The notes under the pieces: generated by a model
What the model saw: the letters and a program-made list of their open reading frames with translations, nothing else
What the model was told of the DNA's origin: nothing
The model's database searches: none
Shown: positions 1-9,077 of the stretch, in pieces
How positions within the stretch are numbered: position 1 is the first letter of the stretch
Layout of the letters: each line of letters begins with the position of its first letter
Position numbers and translations under genes: made by a program
Assembly: GCA_016219965.1 (NCBI GenBank)
Contig: JACRJM010000010.1
Coordinates: forward strand, 1 to 64,000
Length of the DNA stretch: 64,000 nucleotides
From: Candidatus Schekmanbacteria bacterium
GTDB taxonomy: Bacteria > Schekmanbacteria > GWA2-38-11 > J061
Direction: 5' to 3'

Positions 1-2945
1 AGAGAGGTAATACTGAGGTCAGGTTTAAAAGACTTAAAAATAGCCTTTATATTGTTGTTCTCATTTGTCTCTGCAATTCCATTTAATCCATCTGCTTTGG
101 CAATTATATAGTAGCTGCCCGGAGTTGTTCCTTCCGGAAGAGTTATAATTGTTGACCCTGTGTTAACCTGACCGACTTTGATCAAAGGAACAGCTCTATT
201 CCCGATAAGGGTATCCCCTGCATCAAGCTTCGAGTTCACTGAAAGATAGAAGCTTGTCGTTGAAGCATCTGCGTCACCGGACCCATTGTTCTTTGTCGTG
301 TCATTAATAGTTATACCGGAACATGCGAGAGTGGCTGAAAGAGAGGAAACAATAAGGTCAGTTGGAGAACAGGCATCGCCAATACCATCATTATTTACAT
401 CTGCCTGATCTGGATTAGAAATATCCGGGCAGTTATCAATCTGACAGGTGTTCTTCGAAAATCCGGGATCACCATATCCATCACCATCTGTATCCATACA
501 TGTATCGCAAGCATCGCCAATCCCGTCATTGTCAGTGTCCTGTTGAACCGGATTATAGACATCACGACAATTATCTGTCGGGCAGGTATTTGCAGGGTAT
601 CCGGGATTCCCAAATCCATCACCGTCTGTATCGATGCAGGTGTCGCAAGTATCACCTATTCCGTCATGGTCAGTGTCTGCCTGATCAGGATTATAGATAT
701 TAGGACAATTATCAATAAAATCATAAATCCCATCATTATCACTATCAATAGCATCCAAACTATTGCTCAGCTTTGAAATAAAAACATCAAGCATTCCGTT
801 ATAAGATGTATCATAAACCTCGTCTATCACCGGGTAATCTGGCGAATCAGTATAGCCGGCAATATATACATTTCCCGTTAATGGCTCTATGGCAAAGGAA
901 GTAGCTTCATCGTATCCGCTCCCCCCAAGAAATGTTGAATAAGACAGAGTAGCGAGGTCATTCGTAAACTTCGAAAAAAAAGCATCATAAGCACCATCTA
1001 TAGACATATCATAAGCATCTGTGCTTGCAGGATAATCCGACGAACCTGTGTATCCTGTAATATATACATTCCCTGATGGGTCTGTCTTAATTGAATTGAC
1101 ACGTTCGTCGGAGCTGCCGCCTACAAAAGTTGAGGCGATAAGAGATGTTAAATTATTATTAAACTTAGACACAAACACATCATTGTTTCCATTAAAAGAG
1201 CTATCATAAGCTTCTGCGGTTATCGGATAGTCAGATAACTTTGTATTGCCAGTTACAAAAACATTCCCGGCAGAATCAACTGTTATGGAACTGCCGTAAT
1301 TATTATATCCATCAATATATGCAATAAATATTGAAGGCCCAAGGTGGCCAAGCGAAGCATCCAGCATTGAAACGAAAACATTACTACCATATGCTGTATC
1401 ACCACTTGGAGTAATGTAATAATCGCCATAAGTTGCAGGATAATCGCGATTATAAGGTGATGGCATATTATGATAAGGAAACGAACTCGTCCTTCCTGTT
1501 ATAAAAACACTTCCTGATGGATCTATTGCTATATCACTGCAAGTTTCTCCACCACTTCCACCTACGAATGTTGAATGGAGCAGTGAGCTTAGATCATTAT
1601 TCAACATTGAGACAAAAACTTCATCGATAGAATGAGGAATTCCCGCTTCATAATAGGGGGAAGTAGTATATCCTCCTGTTCTTACTGGAAAACCTAACGA
1701 CAGTGTCTCTCCAGCTATATAAATATTCCCCGATTGATCTATGGCTATTGCATTGCCATAATCAAAACTATTTCCGCCAAGGTAAGTCGATGCAAGAAGA
1801 TTACTCAAACTATTATCAAGCTTTGAAACAAAAACATCACTAGAAGAACCTTCAAATATAGATGTGTTAAATGCTGTGTCAAATGCTCCTGATGTTACAG
1901 GATAATCAGTGGAGTATGTATAGCCTGCAATAAAAATATTCCCAGATGAATCTATGGCCAAGTCTTTAACTTCATCAATAGAAGACCCTCCTATATAGGT
2001 CGAGGATAAAAGAGTACTTAAATTATTATCAAACTTTGAAACAAACACATCACCAGTGTTGTTATAATAAGAGGAATGATAAGAGCCTAAAGTAGCCGGA
2101 AATTCATAATAGCCCGATGAATATGTTACACCTGCAATAAAAAGGTCTCCTGAATTGCCTAATGCTACAGCATGACAATAATCATTGCCATCACCTCCAA
2201 TAAACGTCGACGACAGCAATGGGTCTATAATCAGCGGATAGTTCCTGTTGTAAGAAGCAACCTGAAAACCATAGGAGAGAGACGAGCCAATCAAGTATTC
2301 AGCCTTTACCTCAACCCTCTGTCCATCAATCTCCTGATAAGCATATGGTTTGGTAAATTTCACTGTGCCAAGTTCTGTCTCTACTTCAAGTTCTCCGTTT
2401 TCATTTACAGAAATATCTTCTGCGCCGTCGAACTTGAGTTTTATGTCTTCAACATCTCCGCATTCATTTACATAGAAAAGTTTTTCAACATTGCTACCAT
2501 AGGCTTTGAGTTTCAGTTCCACTCCTTCATAGACTTCGCCAAGATTTACGCTGTCCCATGTGGAGATGTTTGACTTCCAGTTATCTTTACTGCCGGTAAA
2601 ATAATTTACCTTTGTTGCTGATTTGCTTTCACCTTTTATAGTTGATGGTATTGCACCAATAAGAGTTTCACAAATGCGGGTAGAGGCTTCTCCCTTTACC
2701 AAACCATAAAATAGTTCTCCCTTCTCCGTAACAAACACATTGCCGGCAAATGTATTAGCATAAAATTTTACATTTTTATCCTGAAGCTGTCCCCGGTTCT
2801 CTATGAATGGCATCTGAAGCTTTGCTGCCTTTGACATTATGCGGTTGCTGTCAGCAACAGATGTATTGCTTGAATGAATAACAGCAGGGATTAATAATAG
2901 AGAAATAAAAATTGAAACAAATGCAATACGTTTTACATGCCGCAT
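1..2945 (-). CDS. Secreted SBBP beta-propeller / thrombospondin type 3 / CARDB protein (partial, C-terminus off window)
   Basis: Open over 981 codons from ATG 2945 to the window edge, so the protein is longer than 981 residues. The start has a strong Shine-Dalgarno (AGGGAGG, 8 bases upstream) and a signal peptide (residues 1-25). Residues about 40-220 form the N-terminal domain usual in SBBP proteins (motif FIENRGQL at about 47). Residues about 235-720 carry repeated units of the type STFLGGSGYDE...YIAGYTDSPDYP, the SBBP (seven-bladed beta-propeller) signature. Residues about 731-858 are Ca-binding thrombospondin type 3 repeats (DTDNDGIGDACD, DNCPDISNPDQ). Residues about 859-972 look like a CARDB domain, and a second one seems to begin at the edge (PDLSITS). 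The product should be extracellular or surface-bound, in adhesion or matrix. Family calls are by motif; no substrate can be inferred. Confidence 0.88.
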   Translation of the reverse strand, partial: MRHVKRIAFVSIFISLLLIPAVIHSSNTSVADSNRIMSKAAKLQMPFIENRGQLQDKNVKFYANTFAGNVFVTEKGELFYGLVKGEASTRICETLIGAIPSTIKGESKSATKVNYFTGSKDNWKSNISTWDSVNLGEVYEGVELKLKAYGSNVEKLFYVNECGDVEDIKLKFDGAEDISVNENGELEVETELGTVKFTKPYAYQEIDGQRVEVKAEYLIGSSLSYGFQVASYNRNYPLIIDPLLSSTFIGGDGNDYCHAVALGNSGDLFIAGVTYSSGYYEFPATLGSYHSSYYNNTGDVFVSKFDNNLSTLLSSTYIGGSSIDEVKDLAIDSSGNIFIAGYTYSTDYPVTSGAFDTAFNTSIFEGSSSDVFVSKLDNSLSNLLASTYLGGNSFDYGNAIAIDQSGNIYIAGETLSLGFPVRTGGYTTSPYYEAGIPHSIDEVFVSMLNNDLSSLLHSTFVGGSGGETCSDIAIDPSGSVFITGRTSSFPYHNMPSPYNRDYPATYGDYYITPSGDTAYGSNVFVSMLDASLGHLGPSIFIAYIDGYNNYGSSITVDSAGNVFVTGNTKLSDYPITAEAYDSSFNGNNDVFVSKFNNNLTSLIASTFVGGSSDERVNSIKTDPSGNVYITGYTGSSDYPASTDAYDMSIDGAYDAFFSKFTNDLATLSYSTFLGGSGYDEATSFAIEPLTGNVYIAGYTDSPDYPVIDEVYDTSYNGMLDVFISKLSNSLDAIDSDNDGIYDFIDNCPNIYNPDQADTDHDGIGDTCDTCIDTDGDGFGNPGYPANTCPTDNCRDVYNPVQQDTDNDGIGDACDTCMDTDGDGYGDPGFSKNTCQIDNCPDISNPDQADVNNDGIGDACSPTDLIVSSLSATLACSGITINDTTKNNGSGDADASTTSFYLSVNSKLDAGDTLIGNRAVPLIKVGQVNTGSTIITLPEGTTPGSYYIIAKADGLNGIAETNENNNIKAIFKSFKPDLSITS

Positions 2946-3027
2946 TTAATACCTCCCTATTTAAGAACCATTTAAGTAATGTTATAGCTATAGACACATA
3001 AAAATACTTAAAACACACATAAGAATA

Positions 3028-3050
3028 TAAGCAAGTGTTATGCCAGTCAA
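3028..3050 (-). promoter_or_regulatory. Candidate promoter (sigma54-like, overlapping a sigma70-like one) for the SBBP gene
   Basis: In the 285-base gap 2946-3230, the minus strand reads CTGGCATAACACTTGCT (3046-3030). GG and GC have the exact -24/-12 spacing of sigma54 promoters (TGGCAY-N5-TTGCW). The same stretch can be read as sigma70: TTGACT (3050-3045), 17-base spacer, then TATTCT. It lies about 85 bases upstream of the ATG. The sequence does not decide between the two. The rest of the gap is AT-rich with no gene I can support. Confidence 0.4.
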
Positions 3051-3230
3051 AAAAATAATTTATATATCATTGTTTTATTGTATTATTTTAAAATGCAGAA
3101 AACTCAGGGAAATTTTAAAAAGCAAGAAATGTGTCATGAATAGCAGACACTTTTATATTACAAGTTATAATATATTGATTATTAAGGTTAAAAAGTGTCT
3201 AATAATCCGACAGGGATATATCACACTTAT

Positions 3231-5969
3231 TTATTGGGATATTTTAAGCTTTAAGGCAGGATCTCCAAGGATAACCATGTCTTTAAAATAGTCTTCCGAC
3301 ACACCTTGGTTCGTATAGGCATTTATCAGTGAATTAGTCACAGATTCGCCAAGACTTGTGCTGCTATTTTCGCTGTTAAAAATTGTTGAAAAGAGCTCCT
3401 TTCCGATCTCCTCATATTCATTTGTATATCCAAGACCGGTAGGTCCCCAGAATGCCACTGCTCCGGAATTTTCAGCCTTCAAAAAGACCTCCCCAAGGCT
3501 CTTTTCATCAGCAGCAGATGCATAGTAACCGGTCAGGCAATTAAGATTTGCGATGAAAGGATATTTCCCCTGGTTTGAAAGAAGGGAAATGTCACTAACA
3601 GTAAAAAGCTCTTCTACCGCCCATTCAGTTACAGAGCCATGTCCGGCATAAACAGCAACAAGAGCACCGCTGTCTATTGCTGCTACAAATTCGTCTTTGG
3701 CATCAGAAGCATTCGCGAAACTAGTGAGATAAATCTTTTGCATTGAATAGGTGACAGGGACTTCCGATTCAAGTGCATCGCACAAAGCCTCGAAATCTCC
3801 GCCATCATCAGGATCATCTGCCACAAGGGCAATATTATTAAGCCATGCCTCATCTAACGACAAATCCGCATACTCTATAGTCTTGCTTACGACAGATTCA
3901 GCTTCCCCGGCAGAACTTGCAGATATCCTTCCAATATAAAGGTCAGGAATGCTGTCATCTCCGTCAACGCAGGCATACCATGAGTCGCTCGGCGTAGGAC
4001 CAAAAGATGAAGTGTCAACTAATTTTGTAGGGATGAAATCTTTGGTATTTGTTTTAAGATAGTTTTTGTAGTCGAAATTTGCATCGCCAATGAGAAGCAC
4101 ATAAGAAGGTTTAGGTGCCTGCCAGCTATTGTAAGCATATTCTATAAAATCCCTGATTGCCTGCGGATCATAAAAACCATAACCGAACTCATTATAAACA
4201 TCATTAATCTTAGCAACTTTTACTCTCATCCCTTCTGATGCATGAAACTGGGAAAGTGTGTTTGCCTGTTCTGTAAAATCATCGTGAGTAATAATTATAT
4301 AGTCAGCCCCGTTTGATGTGTCTTTAAGACCGGATTTTTCAGTTATAAGTTCCATACTGTCAGGAGATTTGAAAGTACTTGAAGCTGCTGCCAGATATTG
4401 AGTAGCACCGGAGGTAACATCATAGAAAGTGATATATTTGCCCTTTGATTTGAATTTCAAAGATTTCACATTGAAGGGATCTGTTATATCGAAAACCTGA
4501 ATAGTATTGGCGCTCCCTTTTATACCGCTTACTTTGTAGGTGTGAGTGCCATCATCATTTTCTGAAAAGAAAAGGATGCCGTCTGCCGCCTTGAAAGCTG
4601 AAGGGTATGAAACGGAAAAATTATTAAGGACCATATAATCATTAGCGCTAGATGTGCTTTGTATAGACAGGGAATTCGCCCCTTTCTGCAGTATGCTGCG
4701 AGTTGTTGTTATCACTCTTAACTCTTCAGCAGTTCCATCCCATGAAAACTCATCAACTTTTTTATCATTGATGGAAACATTTGTGTTGTGGTCAGGATTC
4801 GAAGTGTCATCCATCAACCCTTGGAGATTTATCTCGATTTTGACTGTATCCGACGCAGATGAGAGATTGCTTACATTAAAATCAAATGACTTTTTTTCTC
4901 CTGAATATATTCTTTTCCAGAACCAGTGATCTTTGTCAGGTTCTTCAGGCAGGGTCTGGATGAACTCCGTATTTTCTTCTTCCTCAATCTTTTCAGTAAA
5001 ATATTTTTTCGTTTTCCCGCCGCTTTTCAACCCCTTGTTCTTGTAACTTATTCTTTTACCGGCATCATCTCCTGCTGACAGCCAGTAAACGGATGTATCA
5101 GAATACTGAGAGACGTTCTTCTCACCGTAAAACTCTATGTAATCGCTTTTCCCGAATGATGAAGTTTTTTTTGTCTTAACAATTATTGGGACTTCTACCC
5201 CTTTGTAATATATTTTGAACGTAGCCGGATCAACACCGTTTAAAGTAAATCCGGACTTTTTCAGACTTTTTCCAGTCAATTTATAAATCCCATCTTTAGT
5301 AATCTTGATTTTCAACATTGGATAGGATGGGGATGATTCTTGCGTTGTTAATAAACTATTTCTTTTAGCGCTCTTAATCTCCGGCAAAACCGCGGCGAGT
5401 TTTAACAGGACAGAGACTTTTTTAAATGTCTCAACCTTGTGCAAAGCAGGATTGTACTGAAGAGGATAAACCATGATTACTGCAAATTTCTTTCCTCTTA
5501 TGGTAATAATGTTTTCTATTTCGCAAGCTGTGGAAGGAAAGTTTTTATCCTGAAAATAAGCTTCAGACGGTTTACAATATTCCTTATAGAGCTTCTGCAT
5601 ATTATCAAAAGGCAATCCAATATTTATGTAAGGTGCAGGCAGTATATCTGTCTGATAATATGTTTCCCCAGGTTCTGTTTCATATGATATTTCAGGTTGA
5701 ACATTGTCTGGGATAGGAACTAGTTTTCTTTTGAATGGTAGCTGAGGCCGGCCGGGTTCAGCAGTCAATCCTCCATCAGGTAATGAGAACGACTTATAAG
5801 TTTTGCCACTTTCATTAACTTCATGGGAAGTAAGCGAATCAAAATTAAACTCTAAAGTTGTTATTGATTGACTGTTGGCAGATGCAAAAATGTTTTTATT
5901 AAAGAAAAGTAATAATGGAAAGAGACAAAATAAAAAAGTTAGTTTAATGGTTTTTTTCACTTCAACCAT
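3231..5969 (-). CDS. Gingipain-type C25 family cysteine peptidase, secreted
   Basis: 912 residues. A signal peptide (about 1-30) is followed by a C25 propeptide-like region (from about 35; motif PGRPQLPFKRKLVPIP near 72) and beta-rich linkers. The Peptidase_C25 catalytic domain runs from about 556 (DYIIITHDDF) to 905. The dyad is visible as His of YAGHGS (about 777) and Cys of NLNCLTGYY (about 811). LLIGDANFDY and PSDSWYACVDGD are typical of the family. The protein stops at the end of the catalytic domain (GDPALKLKISQ), so the Ig-like and type IX sorting domains of true gingipains are absent. ATG 5969 has AAGGGAT upstream. The gene is 44 bases downstream of the YidC-like gene and probably closes the operon. 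It could mature the neighbouring secreted proteins, but that is inference. Confidence 0.88.
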   Translation of the reverse strand: MVEVKKTIKLTFLFCLFPLLLFFNKNIFASANSQSITTLEFNFDSLTSHEVNESGKTYKSFSLPDGGLTAEPGRPQLPFKRKLVPIPDNVQPEISYETEPGETYYQTDILPAPYINIGLPFDNMQKLYKEYCKPSEAYFQDKNFPSTACEIENIITIRGKKFAVIMVYPLQYNPALHKVETFKKVSVLLKLAAVLPEIKSAKRNSLLTTQESSPSYPMLKIKITKDGIYKLTGKSLKKSGFTLNGVDPATFKIYYKGVEVPIIVKTKKTSSFGKSDYIEFYGEKNVSQYSDTSVYWLSAGDDAGKRISYKNKGLKSGGKTKKYFTEKIEEEENTEFIQTLPEEPDKDHWFWKRIYSGEKKSFDFNVSNLSSASDTVKIEINLQGLMDDTSNPDHNTNVSINDKKVDEFSWDGTAEELRVITTTRSILQKGANSLSIQSTSSANDYMVLNNFSVSYPSAFKAADGILFFSENDDGTHTYKVSGIKGSANTIQVFDITDPFNVKSLKFKSKGKYITFYDVTSGATQYLAAASSTFKSPDSMELITEKSGLKDTSNGADYIIITHDDFTEQANTLSQFHASEGMRVKVAKINDVYNEFGYGFYDPQAIRDFIEYAYNSWQAPKPSYVLLIGDANFDYKNYLKTNTKDFIPTKLVDTSSFGPTPSDSWYACVDGDDSIPDLYIGRISASSAGEAESVVSKTIEYADLSLDEAWLNNIALVADDPDDGGDFEALCDALESEVPVTYSMQKIYLTSFANASDAKDEFVAAIDSGALVAVYAGHGSVTEWAVEELFTVSDISLLSNQGKYPFIANLNCLTGYYASAADEKSLGEVFLKAENSGAVAFWGPTGLGYTNEYEEIGKELFSTIFNSENSSTSLGESVTNSLINAYTNQGVSEDYFKDMVILGDPALKLKISQ

Positions 5970-6013
5970 TTATCCCTTCAATTTTTATATTTATTGCTCT
6001 TTATAAAACAATC

Positions 6014-6838
6014 TCAGATCTGTACCTTAAAAACCCCTTTAAGGGCAAAAGCAGAGACTATGGATAATACGAAAAACAGAACCATCCAGTGGATATTCCG
6101 GCCAAATATTTTGATTTGCATTTCAGGATAAACAACTTTTATTTCCTTAACAGGAGTTGATGAGGGGATTGGCGATTCCCCCGGAGTAATAAGAAGCTGG
6201 CTTAAAGATGCCTGAGTTATCTCAGAAGATAACCGTGCAAGCCTTGGTTCAGCAACAAGTTTTTTTGTGAAAGTCTCGTTCCCAACAAGAAACTTAAGAT
6301 CATAATCTCCCGGAGTATCAACTCTAACTCTCCAGTCTATTTCCCCTTCTTTCTCAATCCTCAAAGGCGGAGCGTCCATTGTAACGCCTGCAGGAAGTTT
6401 GAGCTCAATGTTAGCGGTCACAGGATTAATATTATCTGCCAGTTTTAAGCAGATTAACGCCTTTTCTCCTGCTTTAAATGGACGCATAGAATACCGGTTA
6501 TCCAGCTGGACCATAATGAGGATAACCGGGATTATCATAACAGCCATTGGCTTAAGAGAATGCTTCATGTAAAGCAAATTGTATTTTAAAATCTGCTTTT
6601 GAGAGCGAAGATTTTGCTGAAGGTCATCTTTGAACAACCTTATTTCGAGGAGATATCCTTTAATTTTCTCTTTTGTTTCCTTAATGCCCTGCTGATCAGA
6701 TGTGTAGCTAAAAATAATCAGCATAACTACGCCTGTCACCAGTGACACTACTGAAATCCCCCATAGAAGATTCATGTTCACAAATGGAGCAAAGGTAAGA
6801 TCAAATAAAGAATTAATTAGATTTATCAAAAAAATCAT
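6014..6838 (-). CDS. Membrane protein with YidC/EMC3-like N-terminal half and an extracytoplasmic beta domain
   Basis: 274 residues. Three membrane segments are visible: about 24-45, 96-113 and 250-270. Between the first two is a charged helical stretch (about 50-92, DQQGIKETKEKIKGYLLEIR), the TM / cytosolic helical hairpin / TM arrangement of the EMC3/DUF106/YidC superfamily. Residues about 115-240 look like a beta-sandwich domain outside the membrane (KAGEKALICLKLA, ELKLPAGVTM, DTPGDYDLKFLVG). ATG 6838 has AGGGG 6 bases upstream. The gene lies 12 bases after the small RHH gene and 44 bases before the C25 peptidase, within the AlkP operon. An insertase or assembly role for the AlkP enzymes is inferred from architecture and context only; the superfamily call is tentative. 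Confidence 0.5.
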   Translation of the reverse strand: MIFLINLINSLFDLTFAPFVNMNLLWGISVVSLVTGVVMLIIFSYTSDQQGIKETKEKIKGYLLEIRLFKDDLQQNLRSQKQILKYNLLYMKHSLKPMAVMIIPVILIMVQLDNRYSMRPFKAGEKALICLKLADNINPVTANIELKLPAGVTMDAPPLRIEKEGEIDWRVRVDTPGDYDLKFLVGNETFTKKLVAEPRLARLSSEITQASLSQLLITPGESPIPSSTPVKEIKVVYPEMQIKIFGRNIHWMVLFFVLSIVSAFALKGVFKVQI

Positions 6839-6850
6839 TATTACCCCTAA

Positions 6851-7045
6851 TCAGGAAATATAACCCAATCCTTGTAGTTTTTTCTTTATTTCTTCCTCTG
6901 AATCTGAATCTTCAAGAGCCGCCAATTCTTTTTCAATTGCATGTGTGATGAATTCCTCAACAGATGAATAGCCGGCAATATCAGAATACTTCTTAACTTT
7001 CTTCAGCAATTCGCTGTCGAGCTTTATTTTTGATCCGCCAAACAT
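6851..7045 (-). CDS. Small ribbon-helix-helix protein with C-terminal LGY tail
   Basis: 64 residues. The N-terminal two thirds fit a ribbon-helix-helix fold: a beta strand (SKIKLDSELL), helix A (KKVKKYSDIAG) and helix B after the turn (SSVEEFITHAIEKELA). RHH proteins of this form are usually DNA-binding dimers. An acidic linker (about 45-52) leads to the tail EEEIKKKLQGLGYIS, which recurs at the end of the APS kinase and of the other RHH protein in this operon. Strong Shine-Dalgarno (AAGGAGAAGAAC) before the ATG. It lies between AlkP enzyme 1 and the YidC-like gene. It could be an autoregulator or an adaptor that presents the tail; neither is shown. Confidence 0.75.
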   Translation of the reverse strand: MFGGSKIKLDSELLKKVKKYSDIAGYSSVEEFITHAIEKELAALEDSDSEEEIKKKLQGLGYIS

Positions 7046-7091
7046 GTTCTTCTCCTTAAAAAGTATTTTTCAAAAACCTTTCAAAAACTTT

Positions 7092-9062
7092 TCAAAAAAT
7101 CGAGGAACCGACCATGTCACTTTCTTTGTCCACTCCGAACTCCGCAAGTATTGTTGGAGCCATGTCGTAAAGCGCCGGGTTTTCAGTTTTAATTTTTCTG
7201 TTTGTAAGCAAAATACCAGGAACTACATCATATGCCATACAGTGATCGCCGCTCCATGGATCTTTGTTATCAGCTACGAGTTCCTTGGGAAATTTTCCAA
7301 GGCTGGATTCCCATGATATCCTGTATCCGCGGTCAAAACCTACTATGATGTCAGGAGCCTGTTCCACATATTTACCGGAATATATATCCTCACGCTTATA
7401 TGCCTTTCTTATGACCTTCTTTCCCGTCTTTGGGTCAACAATGTTCTCAAGCTTCTCTACCAGCTCATTAACAAGTTTTTCCCTTTCTTCACCCTGACTG
7501 ACTATTCCTTCAGGTTCTCTTCCGGAAATGTTTATATAAAGGCCGTTGAGCCCTAAGCCATAGGCTTTGGTTCTCTGCCAGTCGACATTTGCAAAAAGCT
7601 CTCCTTCCTCCTGTTTTGACGGATCAATGAGAGAAATATATCCATTATCAAGAAGCCATGTATTAAGATTGAATGACCAGTTGAAAGGCGCAAAGCCATG
7701 ATCGGACATAACGTAAATTGATGTCTTGTCATCAACTTTTTTTATTGCCTCGCCCAGCACAATGTCCATCCTCTGATAAAGTTTTTCAATCACGTCGCCA
7801 TACTTATCAAAACCCTCTTCCTTGAATGCCGGTGACGAGCTGTCGTGGTTTCTCCAGAACATGTGAGACTGCTGGTCCGTACTGGAAAAATAAAAGAAAA
7901 GAAGTCCCTTGTCGAACTGTGAAAGCATATATCTGTATCCGTCAAGTTCTCCCTGAAAAGCCATCGTTGCCTGGGTTAAGAAATCTCCATCGGTAAAGAT
8001 ACCGGCAGTCAGCGCCTTGGTGTCTTCAGGCATTCCCTGTGTGTAAAAATAACCTATATTTTCGTAAATCTCCTTTGAAAAACCTGACGGAGTCGAGATT
8101 GGAAGTGCAGGGTCTTCAGGGTTAAGATTTATAGGAGTAACGTAAAGCTTAAAATCAGGATGTGTTTCTTTTAAATAGAATCTGCAGATTCCTGACACAT
8201 TTTGTAAATACGGAATAAGTTTGAATTCAACCCTCGTCCATTCGCTCCATTCCCCTTCTTTTAAAAAAATCTCTTTATCAGGCAGAACGATTTTACCTAC
8301 AGAATTCTGAGGATCTATCAATACAGAAAAATTTACAGATGCATCAGGAGCATCTTTCTTAAAAGTATTTTTAGGACCAACAAGACTTGCATCGACCCTG
8401 CCGTCTGCTACATTCACTTCATAGAAACGTCCTCCGGAAAGCTCATCGTTTTTCATCTCCGGGCGGACATTGGAATAGTATGAATAAGTTCCATAGGTGC
8501 CAAGTATATCAGGAGTCCCCATACCTGAAAGTGTCCTTGCCTCACATTCTACAGGAGGGAAATTAGCAGGTATCATATATACTGTGCATGGTATTCCCTT
8601 ATCCTCTAATATTTCCCAGAATGATTTACCATGACGCAAAAGTTCAACCTTTCCGGCTGACAAAGGAATCACCCAGTTTCCTATAGATATTTTTTTCTTA
8701 GGCTCTTCTGCCTTTGATGTAGAAAGGTAAGGCATTAAGGTTTGGGGATCTCTGTGAATAAAATCAAAAATCCCGTGTCCTCCCGGGTTCATACCTGTTA
8801 TGAAGTTAGACCACGCTACAGGGCTTTGGGGCGGCATGCTTGTTTGAAGCGGCTTGAACGTACCTTCTTCAGCAAGCTTTTTGAAAGTAGGCATTTTGCC
8901 TTCATCTATCAATTTTTGCAGGATCACCGGATCCATCCCGTCAAATCCTATTATAAGAACCTTTTTGTCCACTGACGTAGTTTCCCCCTTCTTACACCCC
9001 GGGACAAACTGAAGAGAGAGGACTATTAGTACCGTAAATATGACTGTAACTTTTCTCAGCAT
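7092..9062 (-). CDS. AlkP-superfamily phosphodiesterase/phosphatase 1, predicted lipoprotein
   Basis: 656 residues. A lipoprotein signal ends at VPGC (Cys about 22), so the enzyme is probably anchored to a membrane outside the cytoplasm. The family's metal and nucleophile motifs are all present: IGFDGMD (first Asp), SPVAWSNFITG (Ser at the nucleophile position), STDQQSH (Asp/His pair), MSDHGF, and the C-terminal GDHCMAYDVVPG. It belongs to the type I phosphodiesterase / nucleotide pyrophosphatase branch (PF01663-like) that overlaps sulfatases. The beta-rich insert at about 220-300 is close to that of AlkP 2, so the two are recent paralogues. The gene starts 15 bases after the end of AlkP 2. 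The substrate is unknown; neighbouring PAPS synthesis suggests sulfate or phospho-esters, by inference. Confidence 0.82.
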   Translation of the reverse strand: MLRKVTVIFTVLIVLSLQFVPGCKKGETTSVDKKVLIIGFDGMDPVILQKLIDEGKMPTFKKLAEEGTFKPLQTSMPPQSPVAWSNFITGMNPGGHGIFDFIHRDPQTLMPYLSTSKAEEPKKKISIGNWVIPLSAGKVELLRHGKSFWEILEDKGIPCTVYMIPANFPPVECEARTLSGMGTPDILGTYGTYSYYSNVRPEMKNDELSGGRFYEVNVADGRVDASLVGPKNTFKKDAPDASVNFSVLIDPQNSVGKIVLPDKEIFLKEGEWSEWTRVEFKLIPYLQNVSGICRFYLKETHPDFKLYVTPINLNPEDPALPISTPSGFSKEIYENIGYFYTQGMPEDTKALTAGIFTDGDFLTQATMAFQGELDGYRYMLSQFDKGLLFFYFSSTDQQSHMFWRNHDSSSPAFKEEGFDKYGDVIEKLYQRMDIVLGEAIKKVDDKTSIYVMSDHGFAPFNWSFNLNTWLLDNGYISLIDPSKQEEGELFANVDWQRTKAYGLGLNGLYINISGREPEGIVSQGEEREKLVNELVEKLENIVDPKTGKKVIRKAYKREDIYSGKYVEQAPDIIVGFDRGYRISWESSLGKFPKELVADNKDPWSGDHCMAYDVVPGILLTNRKIKTENPALYDMAPTILAEFGVDKESDMVGSSIF

Positions 9063-9077
9063 GATATCTTTCTTTTA

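Noticed and set aside
370-755. Short tandem repeat array or CRISPR-like periodicity
   Set aside because: The periodicity encodes thrombospondin type 3 repeats (DxDxDG motifs) and is protein-level repetition.
2172-2573. Open frame of 133 codons on the plus strand
   Set aside because: Complement of the N-terminal domain of the large SBBP gene, whose frame stays open for 981 codons with domain matches throughout.
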